Positions 38,080 to 49,079 of a stretch of DNA of 64,000 nucleotides are shown piece by piece. The stretch lies in contig VZTJ01001769.1 in assembly GCA_013397795.1 (NCBI GenBank), positions 62,001 to 126,000 on the forward strand, given 5' to 3'. Position 1 is the stretch's first letter. Each line of letters begins with the position of its first letter. This DNA comes from Orthonyx spaldingii. Its lineage: Eukaryota > Chordata > Aves > Passeriformes > Orthonychidae. The notes under the pieces were generated by a model that was not told the DNA's origin, did no database searches, and saw nothing but the letters and a program-made list of their open reading frames with translations. Position numbers and translations under genes: made by a program.

Positions 38080-38440
38080 AAGTTGTATTCATCTGGCCAG
38101 TTGTGGGTCCACAGATGGTCAGTGCCAGACACGTGCCGTGTAACAGCCTCCTGCCTTAGGCAGCTGCCATCTCTTCAGTGACGTGGGTACGGGCAGTCAT
38201 TTGCCCTGCTTACCAAACGTTTGCAAGCATCTGTTGCAGAGGTGAGGATAAAGGGCACATAGCTGTTATGTAATTACTATGCATGTGGAACTGCTGCTTG
38301 ATTAGAGGGAAAGTAGTTATTCTGCTGTGGCTGTTATGCCAATGGGCTCATTTTGATGATGCGTTCTCTTAACGTATTAGCTTTAACCTTTGAAGATTTG
38401 ATTTAAATCCTGACTGTGCGTCACAGGCGAAGAGATATGT
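38080..38440. promoter_or_regulatory. Candidate enhancer-like conserved element
   Basis: A dense, non-repetitive stretch with E-boxes (GGCAGCTGCCATCT), a half-CRE (AGTGACGTGGG), GTAATTACTATGCATG combining homeobox and octamer-like words, and several CpGs retained in an AT-rich intron. Cross-species alignment would decide whether it is conserved. Confidence 0.3.
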
Positions 38441-39719
38441 ATTCATTTCCAAGTTCTGAGAAGGCATTTTTCCACATGATAAAGGGTTTGTGCATGTGTG
38501 CTTGATTAGCTGTTGTTGCTTTAGGGTATGTGGCTACACATACTTCTGCAGATTTGGGTTAGCACATCTGAATAGTGTAGACTCTTGTTCACCATTTTCC
38601 TGCTTTATGGCTACATATTGTGAGTATAAAAGCTCCACTTGCATGAAACGATGCTATTGTTTTCTCCCTTTGAATAATAATCATACAGGAGTAAATGTGG
38701 GACACAACAGAGGACAGGCAGTGGAAGCTTGCCAGCTGCCATATGGTGCTAATATTGGTAGTGGCATGCTGTATTGTAAACTCAAGACTTGCAGCAGTTT
38801 ATGCATTTATGCAGTGTGACCTTACATCGCTGTCAAAATGTATAATCATCACATCATTTTACAGAAAGAATTATGAAGTGTCAGGTTTGTTATACATTGA
38901 GAATATTTGGACAGCCTAGGACTCAAATGTTCTAATATGTCCATGTGGAACAATAGATTAATAGATTAAGAAGAGGTCATGGCAAAGACTGTATATTCTC
39001 AGGGGCCATTTTAAAGTCAAGATTAAAATCTGCTTAATTTAAAGAAACTGGGAATTGATATTATCCAGCAAGCACTTTGGATTTTTTGTTTGTGGAGCTT
39101 TTTGGGTTTTTTTGAGGTGAAGCAGCAAAATATATCCTGAATATATACATCTTTATATGCTTTGTATTCATGACATAGTGTGTTTTATGCATGAAAGCAA
39201 TAGTAGGAATAAAAGTTATATCATGAAATGTACTGTGCTTAATCTTAACATCAGTAAGTGTCACAATGTTTACCCACATTTACAGACAGAGAAGATCTAG
39301 AAAAACATTGAGCAGAGTTACATATATGCACAGAAACATGGGAGTGCTAGTGAAGTAGACTGTGGTACTCTGAACACTTATGGTATTTCCCACAGCAGTT
39401 TATATTAGTCTGATCTATATTAAATTTGGTTCTGAAGTATGAATGAGTAGGAGAATAAGCCTTAGTCTTTCAAGCAATGTTAATTTGTCTAAATATCACC
39501 AGCTTAATTTTTAGTTTAAGCAGTGTAATTTACTGCATCATGGAGTTCAGTAAGTAATTGACCATATTACTTTCTTCAGTTAACACATTACCAGTTTTAG
39601 GCAGCGTAATGAATCTTTACTTAGTGCCAAGTACTGCTTTCTGTGAAATTATTGTTCATGATGCTGTCATGCTACACATACACATTTACTGCCGTTTTTA
39701 TCAGCCCTTCGGAACTTGG

Positions 39720-40330
39720 GAAATGGATAAACAAATGCAGCTGGGCCCCTGAAGGGAGGCTGCATCTCCTTTCCTGTGAGATTTTAACCATATCATGCTG
39801 TTCCATCATACCAGCAATCAGCACCCCATGGCTCCCATCTAAATATCCTAACTGATTTGTAATCTGCCAACAGATTTGATTTGTGTCTGCCATCATCAGT
39901 TGAAACAAATACCTATGAGGCCACGGTGGCTGGCACGATTATGACTCATGATTTTTGTCCTTCCCTTGGTTGATATTAATGGTTTCTGTATTTGAAAGGC
40001 TGAGCTTCCTAAGCTACCGCCACCTAAAAGCTCTGGTGCTTGGCACAGTTCTGTCATTTGGCACATGAATCTGAGGTGGAAGATGCTTGCTAAGGCAGTT
40101 TCTTGCTTCCTTTCCTGGTGGACTAGGAGCTTAAAAGGAAGGAGTTGAAGGCTACTTACTTTATAATTGTCATCTCGCTCATTTTCTTTAGACATTGTCC
40201 GTGACCCCGGCCCAGTTTAGGCGATTATTAATTGCTCAGTGATGTTGTCAATATGCTTTGAAGAAGAGTCTAATGGAACAGAGAGTGGAGTGCTGTGCCT
40301 CTTGCTTAGCAGTGACCTTGTTCTTCAGGC
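39720..40330. promoter_or_regulatory. Candidate conserved non-coding element upstream of exon c
   Basis: About 600 bp of complex sequence ending about 130 bp before exon c, with no transposon signature. It includes AATCTGCCAACAGATTTG, TATGACTCATGA (AP-1/bZIP TGACTCA), TAAGCTACCGCCACC and GGCGATTATTAATTGCTC. GC content and CpG retention exceed the flanks. A weak CTCF-like word lies on the - strand near 40016. Its position suggests a splicing or transcriptional control element for PDE10A, which is inference. Confidence 0.3.
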
Positions 40331-40461
40331 AGCTGGATTAGGACAGTTCTGCTTGACTCAGTATTGAAATCTTAACATATGTTTAATGAATTTGTATGTT
40401 TAAAACCTGCAAAATACATCTGAGTTATTCTAAAATGTTCTTCTCATCTTTGCTTCCATAG

Positions 40462-40582
40462 TACCAGGATACGAATATGCAAGGTGTAGTGTACGAATTA
40501 AACAGCTACATAGAACAGCGCCTGGATACAGGAGGAGATAATCAACTGCTTCTGTATGAACTGAGCAGCATCATTAAAATAG
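40462..40582 (+). CDS. PDE10A: PDE10A exon c: linker and start of GAF-A
   Basis: 121 bp: 40 codons from YQDTNMQGVVYELNSYIEQR to LLLYELSSIIKI plus the first base of an Ala codon (human PDE10A2 residues 76-115). As I remember the human protein, every residue is identical. It covers the helix that opens GAF-A. The Tyr codon at 40555-40557 corresponds to human Tyr107, and the split Ala to Ala116. Both are sites of recessive hyperkinetic movement-disorder variants in people, and both are wild-type here. The acceptor is TTCCATAG and the donor GTAAGA. Reading through the donor gives only 25 more codons before a stop. Confidence 0.97.
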
Positions 40583-42473
40583 GTAAGAAAGAGAATCAGA
40601 TGTCTCTGAGCTGTTACTCAGCATCAGTGCACAGCACATTTCTTACGTGGTTTAATTAATAAAAAAAGGTAGTGAAGGATAACAGTGTTCTCATTGGATG
40701 TACTCTCAGTGTGAACTTACTTCATCTTCTGTCCCTCAGTGAATCCCTAGCTGCACTTAAGTGAATTTCATCTTTGGAGAGAGTTGCATATCCAATTCCC
40801 AAATTAGAGTCTCATGTTGAATGAACCATAGAATAGACTATTCTGGTTGTGATGGTGTTGCAACTTCAATACTGAAAGTAAAAAAAAAAAAACCAAAAAA
40901 ACCCCACTATTGGTAATACCACTGCATACTTAAACTCCTTTTGAAACAAAACTGAAATGTCACTGGAAGAAGGCATATCTTTTGTGTGACCTCAAATTAA
41001 AATCAGTTGTTTAACCCTTTTTTTCCTATCTGATGTAAGTACCTTTTGTGGTAAGAAAATACTACGTATGATCAGAAGTTAAAAATTCAAAACAAAAAAC
41101 TCTCAATAACAATAAAAGTGTAATTTGGCTTCATTTTAGCCAAAGTGGATGTACTCAGAGTACAATAGGAAGTGTCACAGTAGATTTCAGTCAACTCTTT
41201 AGATAGGTTTTACCGTGCCAGCTACTTCATCATTTTGTAATGATGAGTAATAGTTCTGGTTTATAAATATGATGTTTTAAAAGGACTTTTTCTCTACTGA
41301 TTTTTCTTAAGCTGTTATTTGGATATTGATGTCCAACTCACAGCAAATCAAATTTGTTAATACACAGCAAGTGAGAATTGACAAAACAGAGTGCTTATGT
41401 TTTACAGTTTTTTTTTTCCTCTTGTAAAGCAGGTGGGAGGGTTTTTTGTATGTTATTTCCTTTACAGTACTCATTTGCCTTGTAGCTCAATATATTTAGG
41501 TACTACAGCTGAAGGATTTAAAATCTGAATGCAAATTACCATGCCCTCAACTCTTACCAGTATTGCGCAGCTGACAATGAACAAGTGGAACTTTTTTCCT
41601 TGTGTCAAAGAAATTAAGAAAGCCATTTGATTTGATTGCACACAAGTATAATTTTTCCCCTGAAATGTACTAAAAGGATTCTTGAGTTCATTCATAAGAC
41701 AATAGGTACCAGATATGTCTTTTTACTGGCTAGAATATTTATTAACTTTTGGAAAGACAGACACAGGATCCAAGCCTGTTGCGTAAAGCAGGGTGGAAAA
41801 CATTGTCTGCTATATGCTGTTCTGATTTTGAGGGTAAGTTATGGTGGTTGGTTGACTCTAAACTTTTGAGAGTTTAAGGAACTTGACTTTATCCTGTTTC
41901 GTACCACAATCTGAATCTGGCAGCAATCTAAAAAGTATAAACTTTCTGCTGTATGTCAGTATTTTTAATACAGGGTAGGTGCAGAAAATAGAAACAGTTT
42001 GTTTGGAAACACATTTTTATAGCAGTATTTGTAATTCCTCATTTTCCCATGATTTTCTCTCTTAAGGCAGGGACAAATATAGCTTAACATTTAAAAATGG
42101 CATTTATTTTACTCATAGAAATTATAATGGTATCTGACATTATATTGTAAATACACTTTCTTATGTTACTTCTATTGTATAACTTAATTTGCATTTACAG
42201 ACATTAGGCCTTGGAGTATAGATGTATAAAGAACTTGTTTCTAATTATCTTTTAGAATGCACTAAACGTCAATGAAAAAAACAAGAACTCTGTGGTACCT
42301 CTAACTTTGTAGACTCTTGCAGGTTTTAGGGGATGCAGCAAAAGACCTTAACCTTTAGAATGGAAGAAGTTTGTCCTAAGTGGAATTGAATCTGTGGTTT
42401 CACCTCAAAGATGTTGTGTAAGTTCGATTTATCCCTGTGAGTACAATTATTTCTTTTGTTATTACTTTGGCAG
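40583..42473 (+). other. PDE10A intron c-d (1.9 kb)
   Basis: AT-rich intron from GTAAGA to TTTGGCAG. It contains an A-rich run at 40881-40905 and no recognisable repeat family or gene. Confidence 0.93.
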
Positions 42474-42523
42474 CTACAAAAGCTGATGGATTTGCACTGT
42501 ATTTCCTGGGAGAATGCAATAAT
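42474..42523 (+). CDS. PDE10A: PDE10A exon d: GAF-A beta strand
   Basis: 50 bp: CT completing the Ala codon, then 16 codons TKADGFALYFLGECNN (human PDE10A2 residues 117-132), identical to human as I remember it. It forms an early beta strand of the GAF-A core, where other GAF domains begin to shape the ligand pocket. The acceptor is TTTGGCAG and the donor GTAAGT. The exon ends in phase 0. Confidence 0.96.
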
Positions 42524-44107
42524 GTAAGTATACTGGATTAAAATGCTACTTTTCTGTACATTCACAAGTATGTTTTCTAATTTAATAATGGTGTAATGAA
42601 AAAAGTGTTTTCTGCATTTTCCTTGGCCTTTTTGTTGTTTTTTTTTTAAGATCTGGCAGTAGTGCTATTGTTTCTCTGACTCTGGAAGCTTAACTTGTGA
42701 TTTAGCCCCATCATTAATTGTCTTTAAGAAACAGAAAGCTTAACTTGGTTTTACTGTCTGCTAGCCTATTCTTTGCATCTAGTTATCTCCCTGATTTTTT
42801 TTTTTTAATGTTAATTGTCAGCTGCAACTTGATAGTAAGATAATCTAAATTTCAGATTCTGGTTGGCATAAAATTTATGAATTCAATTAGTTTCTGATGT
42901 AATAATTCAAATAACAGTGAGTCCAATATTTGTTCTTTTGTTATTTGAATGTTAGAGTACATTACATCTTTTTCTGTCCAGTTTAATTTGTACGGTTACC
43001 ATGATACAAGACTTTGTAGTTATTTTGAATGGATATCAAGAAGGAAATGCAGTTTAGTACTTCAGTCAGTTCCATCAAATTAAAAATCACAATTTGTCAG
43101 AAATTTTATGTCTTTCATTGGTTCAAGAAATGAGCAGTGACTAGAGAGGAAAATATTTTGTCTCATTGTTTTTGTTTCCTTACTTTACACAGTCAGTTTT
43201 ATTAGTTTATTCTTGTATAGTCCATTAGCCAATTTCCTTTGCTCTTTTTGAAATAATTGAATTCAGAAAAAAGGGTAAAATTATGTTTTTGAAATAGTGG
43301 AAACAGAATTGCAGATATGCAAACCTGAAAGTTACTTGATGTGGAAGAAGACCCATACAGAAATTTCCTATAAGAAATAGAAATGAGGTTTTGTAATTTT
43401 TTGTGATATAATGATTATTTCATATAATAAAGAGAACCCACTTTATTATTCAAAAATTCTGTTTTCTCTAAATGACTTCCGTTAAGCATATAAATAGCAT
43501 ATATTTTTAAGTAACTCTTTCACCGAGAAGTATTATTTAAGAAATATGGTGTTCATCCTTTATGAATGCAATCTTTGGTTCTCATTAGTAGGTGACAGCA
43601 TCCATTGTCATGGGTAGGGGGTGATGGAAACAGTCATTGAAAAGCTTTCTCCTGCTGCCAGAGGCAGGAACCCACAGGAAGTTCAGCCTCCATTCCGAAT
43701 GCACAGTGCTGGCCAGCTTTGGTGGCAGTGACTGCCTGCCAGCTGAGCATGCTCATCTCTAAATGCTTTGTAAAAGATTACAGTAAAATTAACTTTACAG
43801 CTTGAGACAAAGAGAATTCCTACTATGGTGAGGTTTTTCTTATTAGATTAGTGTGGCATAATATGGGATTACTCACAGCCTTCTGGTACCCTGAGGGCCT
43901 GGGTACTACATGACCTTATGCTTTTTCTTTCTTTCTTTTTTTTTTTTTAATAACTTATTAGGCAGATGAATCTATTTGCTTCTCAGTACTCTAGTATAAC
44001 TCTTTCCTGAAAAAAGCTCCAACCACTAAAAACACACATTGACTTTATTAACCACTGCTATGTGGCTGCATCACCCAAAATGGAATGTTCTTCATGTAGT
44101 TATTATA

Positions 44108-44178
44108 GGGACTGATCCCAAGTCCTTTGAAGTTAGTGTGAGATTTTCCATTCACTTTAGTGGGCTTTGGGCCAAACT
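44108..44178. repeat. Imperfect palindrome, likely ancient amniote MITE-like relic
   Basis: The left arm GATCCCAAGTCCTTTGAAGT pairs imperfectly with the right arm CTTTAGTGGGCTTTGGGCC. The whole resembles a palindromic repeat that I remember as common in turtle and crocodile genomes (CTGATCCAAAGCCCATTGAA, then TCAATGGGCTTTGGATCAGG). Divergence is high, which fits an old insertion. The family name is not assigned. Confidence 0.4.
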
Positions 44179-46764
44179 CATGTTTGTAGTCTTGTAACTA
44201 AATGGTAATGCATTAGCTTTCTTCTAGAAGAAATTGTCATTGGAAATTAATTTGGATAGCTCTTGTCTCTTGAATATTTAATTTAAAGGATGTATCCAAG
44301 TGAGATTAGCCATTGCCCAGCAAATACTGGCAATGTGGTTTTATTTATTTTTATTAAATGTCTTTTTAAAATGGGAACAAAAAGATTCTGCATAGCAAAA
44401 GCAGGAATAAGCTAATTCTTTAAGCTGAAATTTAAAAAAATTAAAAACATTTTGTTTAGCCTGGACAAAGTATTTGCTGAACATCTATGGCCATGTGTTG
44501 AAGAATAGTATCTGCTTTTTGGTGGCTTAATCTGTTGATGCTAGGTTTGAATTTTGCAAAATTGGCAAAATCCTTGCCCTCTCTCCCCCACACCCCAAAT
44601 TTTGCTTTGGGCTTTTTGTTCATTAGCTTGGAAAATATGCATAAATCTGTTTATTATCCAGTTAGGAGTGTTTGTGTGTTTGTACATCTTTTTGAGAATT
44701 AACTTTTTGGAGGGGAGTGTGTATGAGTGGAGGAATCCTGTTAACAAGTAGATAACTATTTTCTCTCAAATGATTTTCTAATATTTAGTGATGTGTCTTC
44801 TAACTATATTCTATAAGGGAACTTACGATCAAACCTGAAGCAAAAGCACTAATTCTACTTCATTGCAGCTCCTGCTGTAAATGTGAATAGGTATACTTTT
44901 GCTTGTTTAAATTAATCCGGATTTGAGAATTTTGTCTTGTGTTAATCTCATGAAAAGAACACTTTTGCAATATGAGATATCCTTAGTTACCTTTAGCCTG
45001 GATTAAATAGTGAGTTTCCAATTAGGATATAAGATAATTTCCTTTTACGAAAATGCTTAATTTTTGCAAAATGAAAACCAGTAAATGATTGCTACATACT
45101 GTGTGCTATTATTTCTTAATATTGAGAAAATTGCGATATCATTGCAAATTGCTTTTTTTACAGATTAGTAAGAGCACACAGTAAATCATTCTTTGGTGCA
45201 ATTTTTAATATAGGCAGAATTTTTTTTACATGAAAATTAAATTAGAACTGAAAGAAAATTCATCTAATTTGAAGAAAAGCTCTAGATTAGTCAGTCCCTT
45301 TCTTTTTGCAAAATATAGATGATACACTGGCCTTTAAAGGAGGACATTGCTTTAGGAAAAATTCCTTTGGAGTTTAACAGCACAAAAGTAAGTTCGTAAA
45401 AATATCTGCCCATATAAAAATTTCTTTATGACCATATTTTCTTTTTCTCTATTGACATTTACATACTATATTTTGACTTGTATTAGAGTTGGAAAACAGC
45501 ATAAAGACTAGGTAACTTCTGGCTGACAGTTCAGGTTGAATGCCTTCAGGATCTCTAGTTGAGTGAATTTGCTTGAAATGGAAGGTGCCACATCAGTTGC
45601 ATATTCCAGTGCATTTGCTTATGGAAGTATTACTCAGAATTGGTGCCAGAATGAGTGTGGCCAGTTCAGTTATTTTAGCATCCTTCTGGTTGTTCAAATT
45701 GCTTAGAAACACTACCACTCAGTGCATTCCTTATTAAGAGTGTTCTGATGGTATGATTCTGCTTTTCAAATGTTTGACTTCCAGCAGGTAAGCATCCCTT
45801 TCATGCCCAACTCCTTCTTTCCCTATGAAGTTGCCCTGTGTATCAGAATCTGGTTCTGCCTATGCTATATATATGGTAGAATGCATTGCAAAGTACTCAG
45901 GTGCTAAAAACAGTAGAGCTTCCTCATCAGGGTCGTGATCTGAACAGACCTGTGCCTGTACTGCCTCTGGTTTTTGAACTTTCTCCATATTTAAGGAATT
46001 ATCTTTGTGCATGGGTTAACGTAGTTATGCAAATAAAATTATTTGTTCTTAATATACATAGCAGCCATTTTACAAATAGTATGTACTGTAGTGGAGAGCA
46101 GAAAGACTTCCAAATCAAACAGGAACGTTTCACAACTCTCCAGCAAAGGACTTGATTTTATTTCAATTTTCTGTTTTATTTCTTATAGGGATGAATATGC
46201 AGTTCATAATTCTCCTGTTATGACCTTAATTAAGTACCATTTTCAAACATGACTTAAAGGATTTACTGAAATTCTCTTATTGGATACTGTATGTGTGTAA
46301 ATCAATTGCCTAAGTATCATGCTAGCAGGGCATGGATTTAAGCCTATAAGCTGACATCTTTACAAGGCAATATTTCTAAAATACTTATCACAGTTACAGA
46401 GTTCCTAATGTACTACTATATTAACCAATTCTTCAGATACTTCTTGTTTATAGTTTTTACTTGTATGAGTAATTTGCCTCATGATTACACTGTGATTCCT
46501 ACGTAAAGATGTATGACTTTGAATTTAACAGGCACGCACTTAAAGTAGCTTTTACTTGGTCTTGTGTTAGTTCCTGAAATTGCAAATTGTGTTGACAAAC
46601 AGATTATCCTCACTTCAGACAGAAGTTTCCAATAGCTTTATTATAAGAAATAATTATGTGAGGCCACAAATATGTACACATACTTTGTGATTCAGGGTGT
46701 ATTTTATTAAGCCATTCTTGAATTTCTGGTCATGCAGAAGTTGTTGCAGCTTGATGTGCATGCA

Positions 46765-46778
46765 GTGCCACCTAGTGA
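46765..46778 (-). promoter_or_regulatory. CTCF-like motif, - orientation
   Basis: The - strand reads TCACTAGGTGGCAC followed by TGC, matching the CTCF core CCASYAGRKGGCRS at 13 of 14 positions. It also satisfies the 3' flank consensus. It faces the + strand site at 20900. Confidence 0.5.
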
Positions 46779-47215
46779 GTTTATGAGGTGGGTGATTTGA
46801 ATTATTAAGAACCCAGGAAAAAACATTGACTGCTTGCTGTCTCCGGTTTTTGAATACATAGACATCTCCTCTGAAATTTGAGTCTTTTAAGCATGTTTTC
46901 AGGTGAAATCCTTCTAGTTGCAAGTGAATTCAGAAAACTTTTGTCTTTATCCTTGAATCAATTCTAACATCATGTGGTTTTTTGTATGTAAAGTGGAAGA
47001 AATCTGTTGCTTTCTTATTTGCCAGTGAATAGTGATACTCAGCAGAGACCGAAAGCTGTTGTTGAATTACAGTGTTTGAGTTTAAATTTGAGTCAATAAA
47101 TTATCAAGCTGAAAGAAATTAATAACTGCCAAAATGTATTTTAGGGAAATTTTGGTCTTGTTTAATTTAATATTCAGGTAAATGGACTTGTGAAATGTGT
47201 TAATGATGAATGTAG

Positions 47216-47925
47216 TATCACAGAATATCCTGAGTTGGAAGGGACCCATCAGGATCATCGAAGTCCATTTCCTGGCCCTTCACAAGACACCCCATTACCA
47301 TGTGCCTGAGAGCATTGTCCAAGCACTTCTTGAACTCTGTCAGGCTGGTGCTGTGACCACTTCCTTGAGGAGCCATTTCCAGTGCCCAACCATCCTCTGG
47401 GTGAATAAACTTTTTCTAATAGCCAACCTAAACCTCCCTTGACCCAACTTCAGGTCATTGCCTTGGGTCCTATCACTGGTCACCACAGAGAAGAGAGCAG
47501 TGCCTGCCCCTCTTCCCCTTTGCCTCATGAGGAAGTTGCAGACTGCAATGAGGTCTCCCCTCAGTCTCCTCCAGGCTGAACAGACCAAGTGACCTCAGCC
47601 ACTCCTCATATGGTTTCCCCTCAAAGCCCTTCATCATCCTTGTGGCCTTCCTTTGGATCCTCACTTACAGCTTTAGATCTTTTCTATGTTGTGTCACCCA
47701 AAACTGCCCCCAGCACTCGAGGTGAGGCCGCCCCAGTGCAGAGCAGAGTGGGACAATCCCCTCCCTTGCCCGGCTGGCGATGCTGTGCCTGATGTCCCCC
47801 AGGACAGGGTTAGCCCTCCTGCTGCCAGGGCTCTGCTGACTCGTGTTCAATTTGACATCAACCAGGATCCCCAGGTCCCTTTCCTCAGCACTGCTTTCCA
47901 GCCTCTCGTTCCCCAGCCTGTGTGT
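47216..47925 (-). mobile_element. CR1 LINE, 3' fragment (second subfamily)
   Basis: The + strand starts TATCACAGAATATCCTGAGT and continues TTGGAAGGGACCCATCAGGA, the reverse complement of a CR1 3' UTR. Further on, the - strand encodes the CR1 reverse-transcriptase C-terminal tail, including EGKPYEEWLRSLGLFSLEE at about 47590-47630. Frame interruptions show that the copy is dead. It differs from the 18231 copy in its 3' UTR and is antisense to PDE10A. It is GC-richer than its surroundings and accounts for all reading frames between about 47200 and 47970. Confidence 0.95.
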
Positions 47926-48768
47926 ACATCAATATATACTATAGGTAGAATACAGAAATTGCTAGAAAATTAGACAGAGACCAGTTGTTAGAAGAAACCA
48001 GACAAAGATTCAGCTAGGAAAAGTGTTCGACTTTCCACAGATTGCCTTTCTTTGTGTAGGGCAGTTGATGACTCTGAGAAAGATTCTGGGGTTTTCAGTA
48101 AAATTAAAGTAAAAATGAGTCTACAATATCGTTGCTGTCTCAAAAAATACACTTATGTATGTAGCACAAACAGAACTCTAGCCATAGTGTAAAGTATTTT
48201 TCCTATTTCTCTCTCTACTGCTAAGGCCCCAGATGGAATAATATGGCTGGTTTAAGCACTGCACTTTAAGAAAAAATAAAAGTGGAGGAGCTGAAGTGAG
48301 TTTAGGAGAGAGCAGAGCAAATGGTCAGGGAACAAAAGAAGTGATTTTGCTTTATCTAAAGAAAAGAAAGTTGAGGGGTTTAGATATGCCTGAATAAGGT
48401 AGGGGGGAAGGGAATCAGCTCCAATACCTATGGCATGTAGGGCAAGCAGTAGTGTGCTTGAATTGGCATTGGGAAAACTTCCTCAGTTGTGGCTCAACTG
48501 AAGCATGACAGTCTGTTGCTTGTGCAAGCTCAGGGAGCCTCATCCCTGGAGGGGTGTTTGAGACTTGTTTGGCCAAATGTCTTTCAGAAAGACGCTTAGC
48601 TTAAAATGGAAGGGATGGTAGAGAGGTATGGGAATTTGTTTTTCTGTGTCAATGAACTGGTATAACTCTGTGGTGTTTTTCAATTGTGTAAATCGACCAG
48701 AAAGTTTCCAGGAGTTAGGTGCAGTTGAAAATTGATACCATTTGGAATGATGAAAACACAACTCCCCT

Positions 48769-48922
48769 GCCCCAAAACCAAAAAAACCAAACCAAACCCA
48801 ACTGCTAGTAGTTCTACAGTAAGTGCATCATCTTCATTTCACAGGTATCTAACATTTGTACGTACTATACGGGTTAAAATTGCAAATCTCCTGTCAAGTG
48901 CACTGTGGTTTATCATAAAGGA
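48769..48922. repeat. Copy 1 of a 155-bp tandem duplication (probable assembly artefact)
   Basis: This 154-bp stretch, from GCCCCAAAACC to CATAAAGGA, is repeated at 48925-49079. The only difference I find is one extra C in the second copy's A/C-rich start. The copies are separated by N at 48923 and a C at 48924. A single N between near-identical copies is what an unmerged contig overlap leaves behind. Confidence 0.9.
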
Positions 48923-48923
48923 N
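48923..48923. other. Single-N contig join
   Basis: A lone N lies exactly between the two copies of the 155-bp duplication, marking a scaffold join. Confidence 0.9.
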
Positions 48924-48924
48924 C

Positions 48925-49079
48925 GCCCCAAAACCAAAAAAACCCAAACCAAACCCAACTGCTAGTAGTTCTACAGTAAGTGCATCATCTTCATTTCACA
49001 GGTATCTAACATTTGTACGTACTATACGGGTTAAAATTGCAAATCTCCTGTCAAGTGCACTGTGGTTTATCATAAAGGA
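48925..49079. repeat. Copy 2 of the 155-bp tandem duplication
   Basis: It repeats 48769-48922 with one single-base length difference and then runs into unique intron (ATAAGTTTTT). Probably the same locus assembled twice. Confidence 0.9.

Larger units (their letters stand above)
29378..40461 (+). other. PDE10A intron b-c (11.1 kb)
   Basis: Runs from donor GTAAGT to acceptor CCATAG. Contents: a purine-rich stretch near 31690-31728, an AT-rich block at 33075-33105, an assembly gap at 34632-34681, an AT microsatellite block at 34783-34890 and a long T-rich tract at 36180-36362. Three motif-rich, non-repetitive stretches (32560-33480, 38080-38440, 39720-40330) are candidate conserved elements. 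No convincing gene is seen. Confidence 0.9.

Noticed and set aside
40477..40659. 60-codon frame MQGVVYELNS.
   Set aside because: It is exon c read through its donor into intron c-d, not a separate gene. An intron-retention product is possible but unsupported.
47197..47973. Several GC-rich frames on both strands, 60-95 codons.
   Set aside because: All within the CR1 copy at 47216-47925; interrupted and non-functional.
48732..48965. 77-codon frame across an N.
   Set aside because: It spans the artefactual duplication join; the repeated KTKKT-type words come from the same A/C-rich segment read twice.
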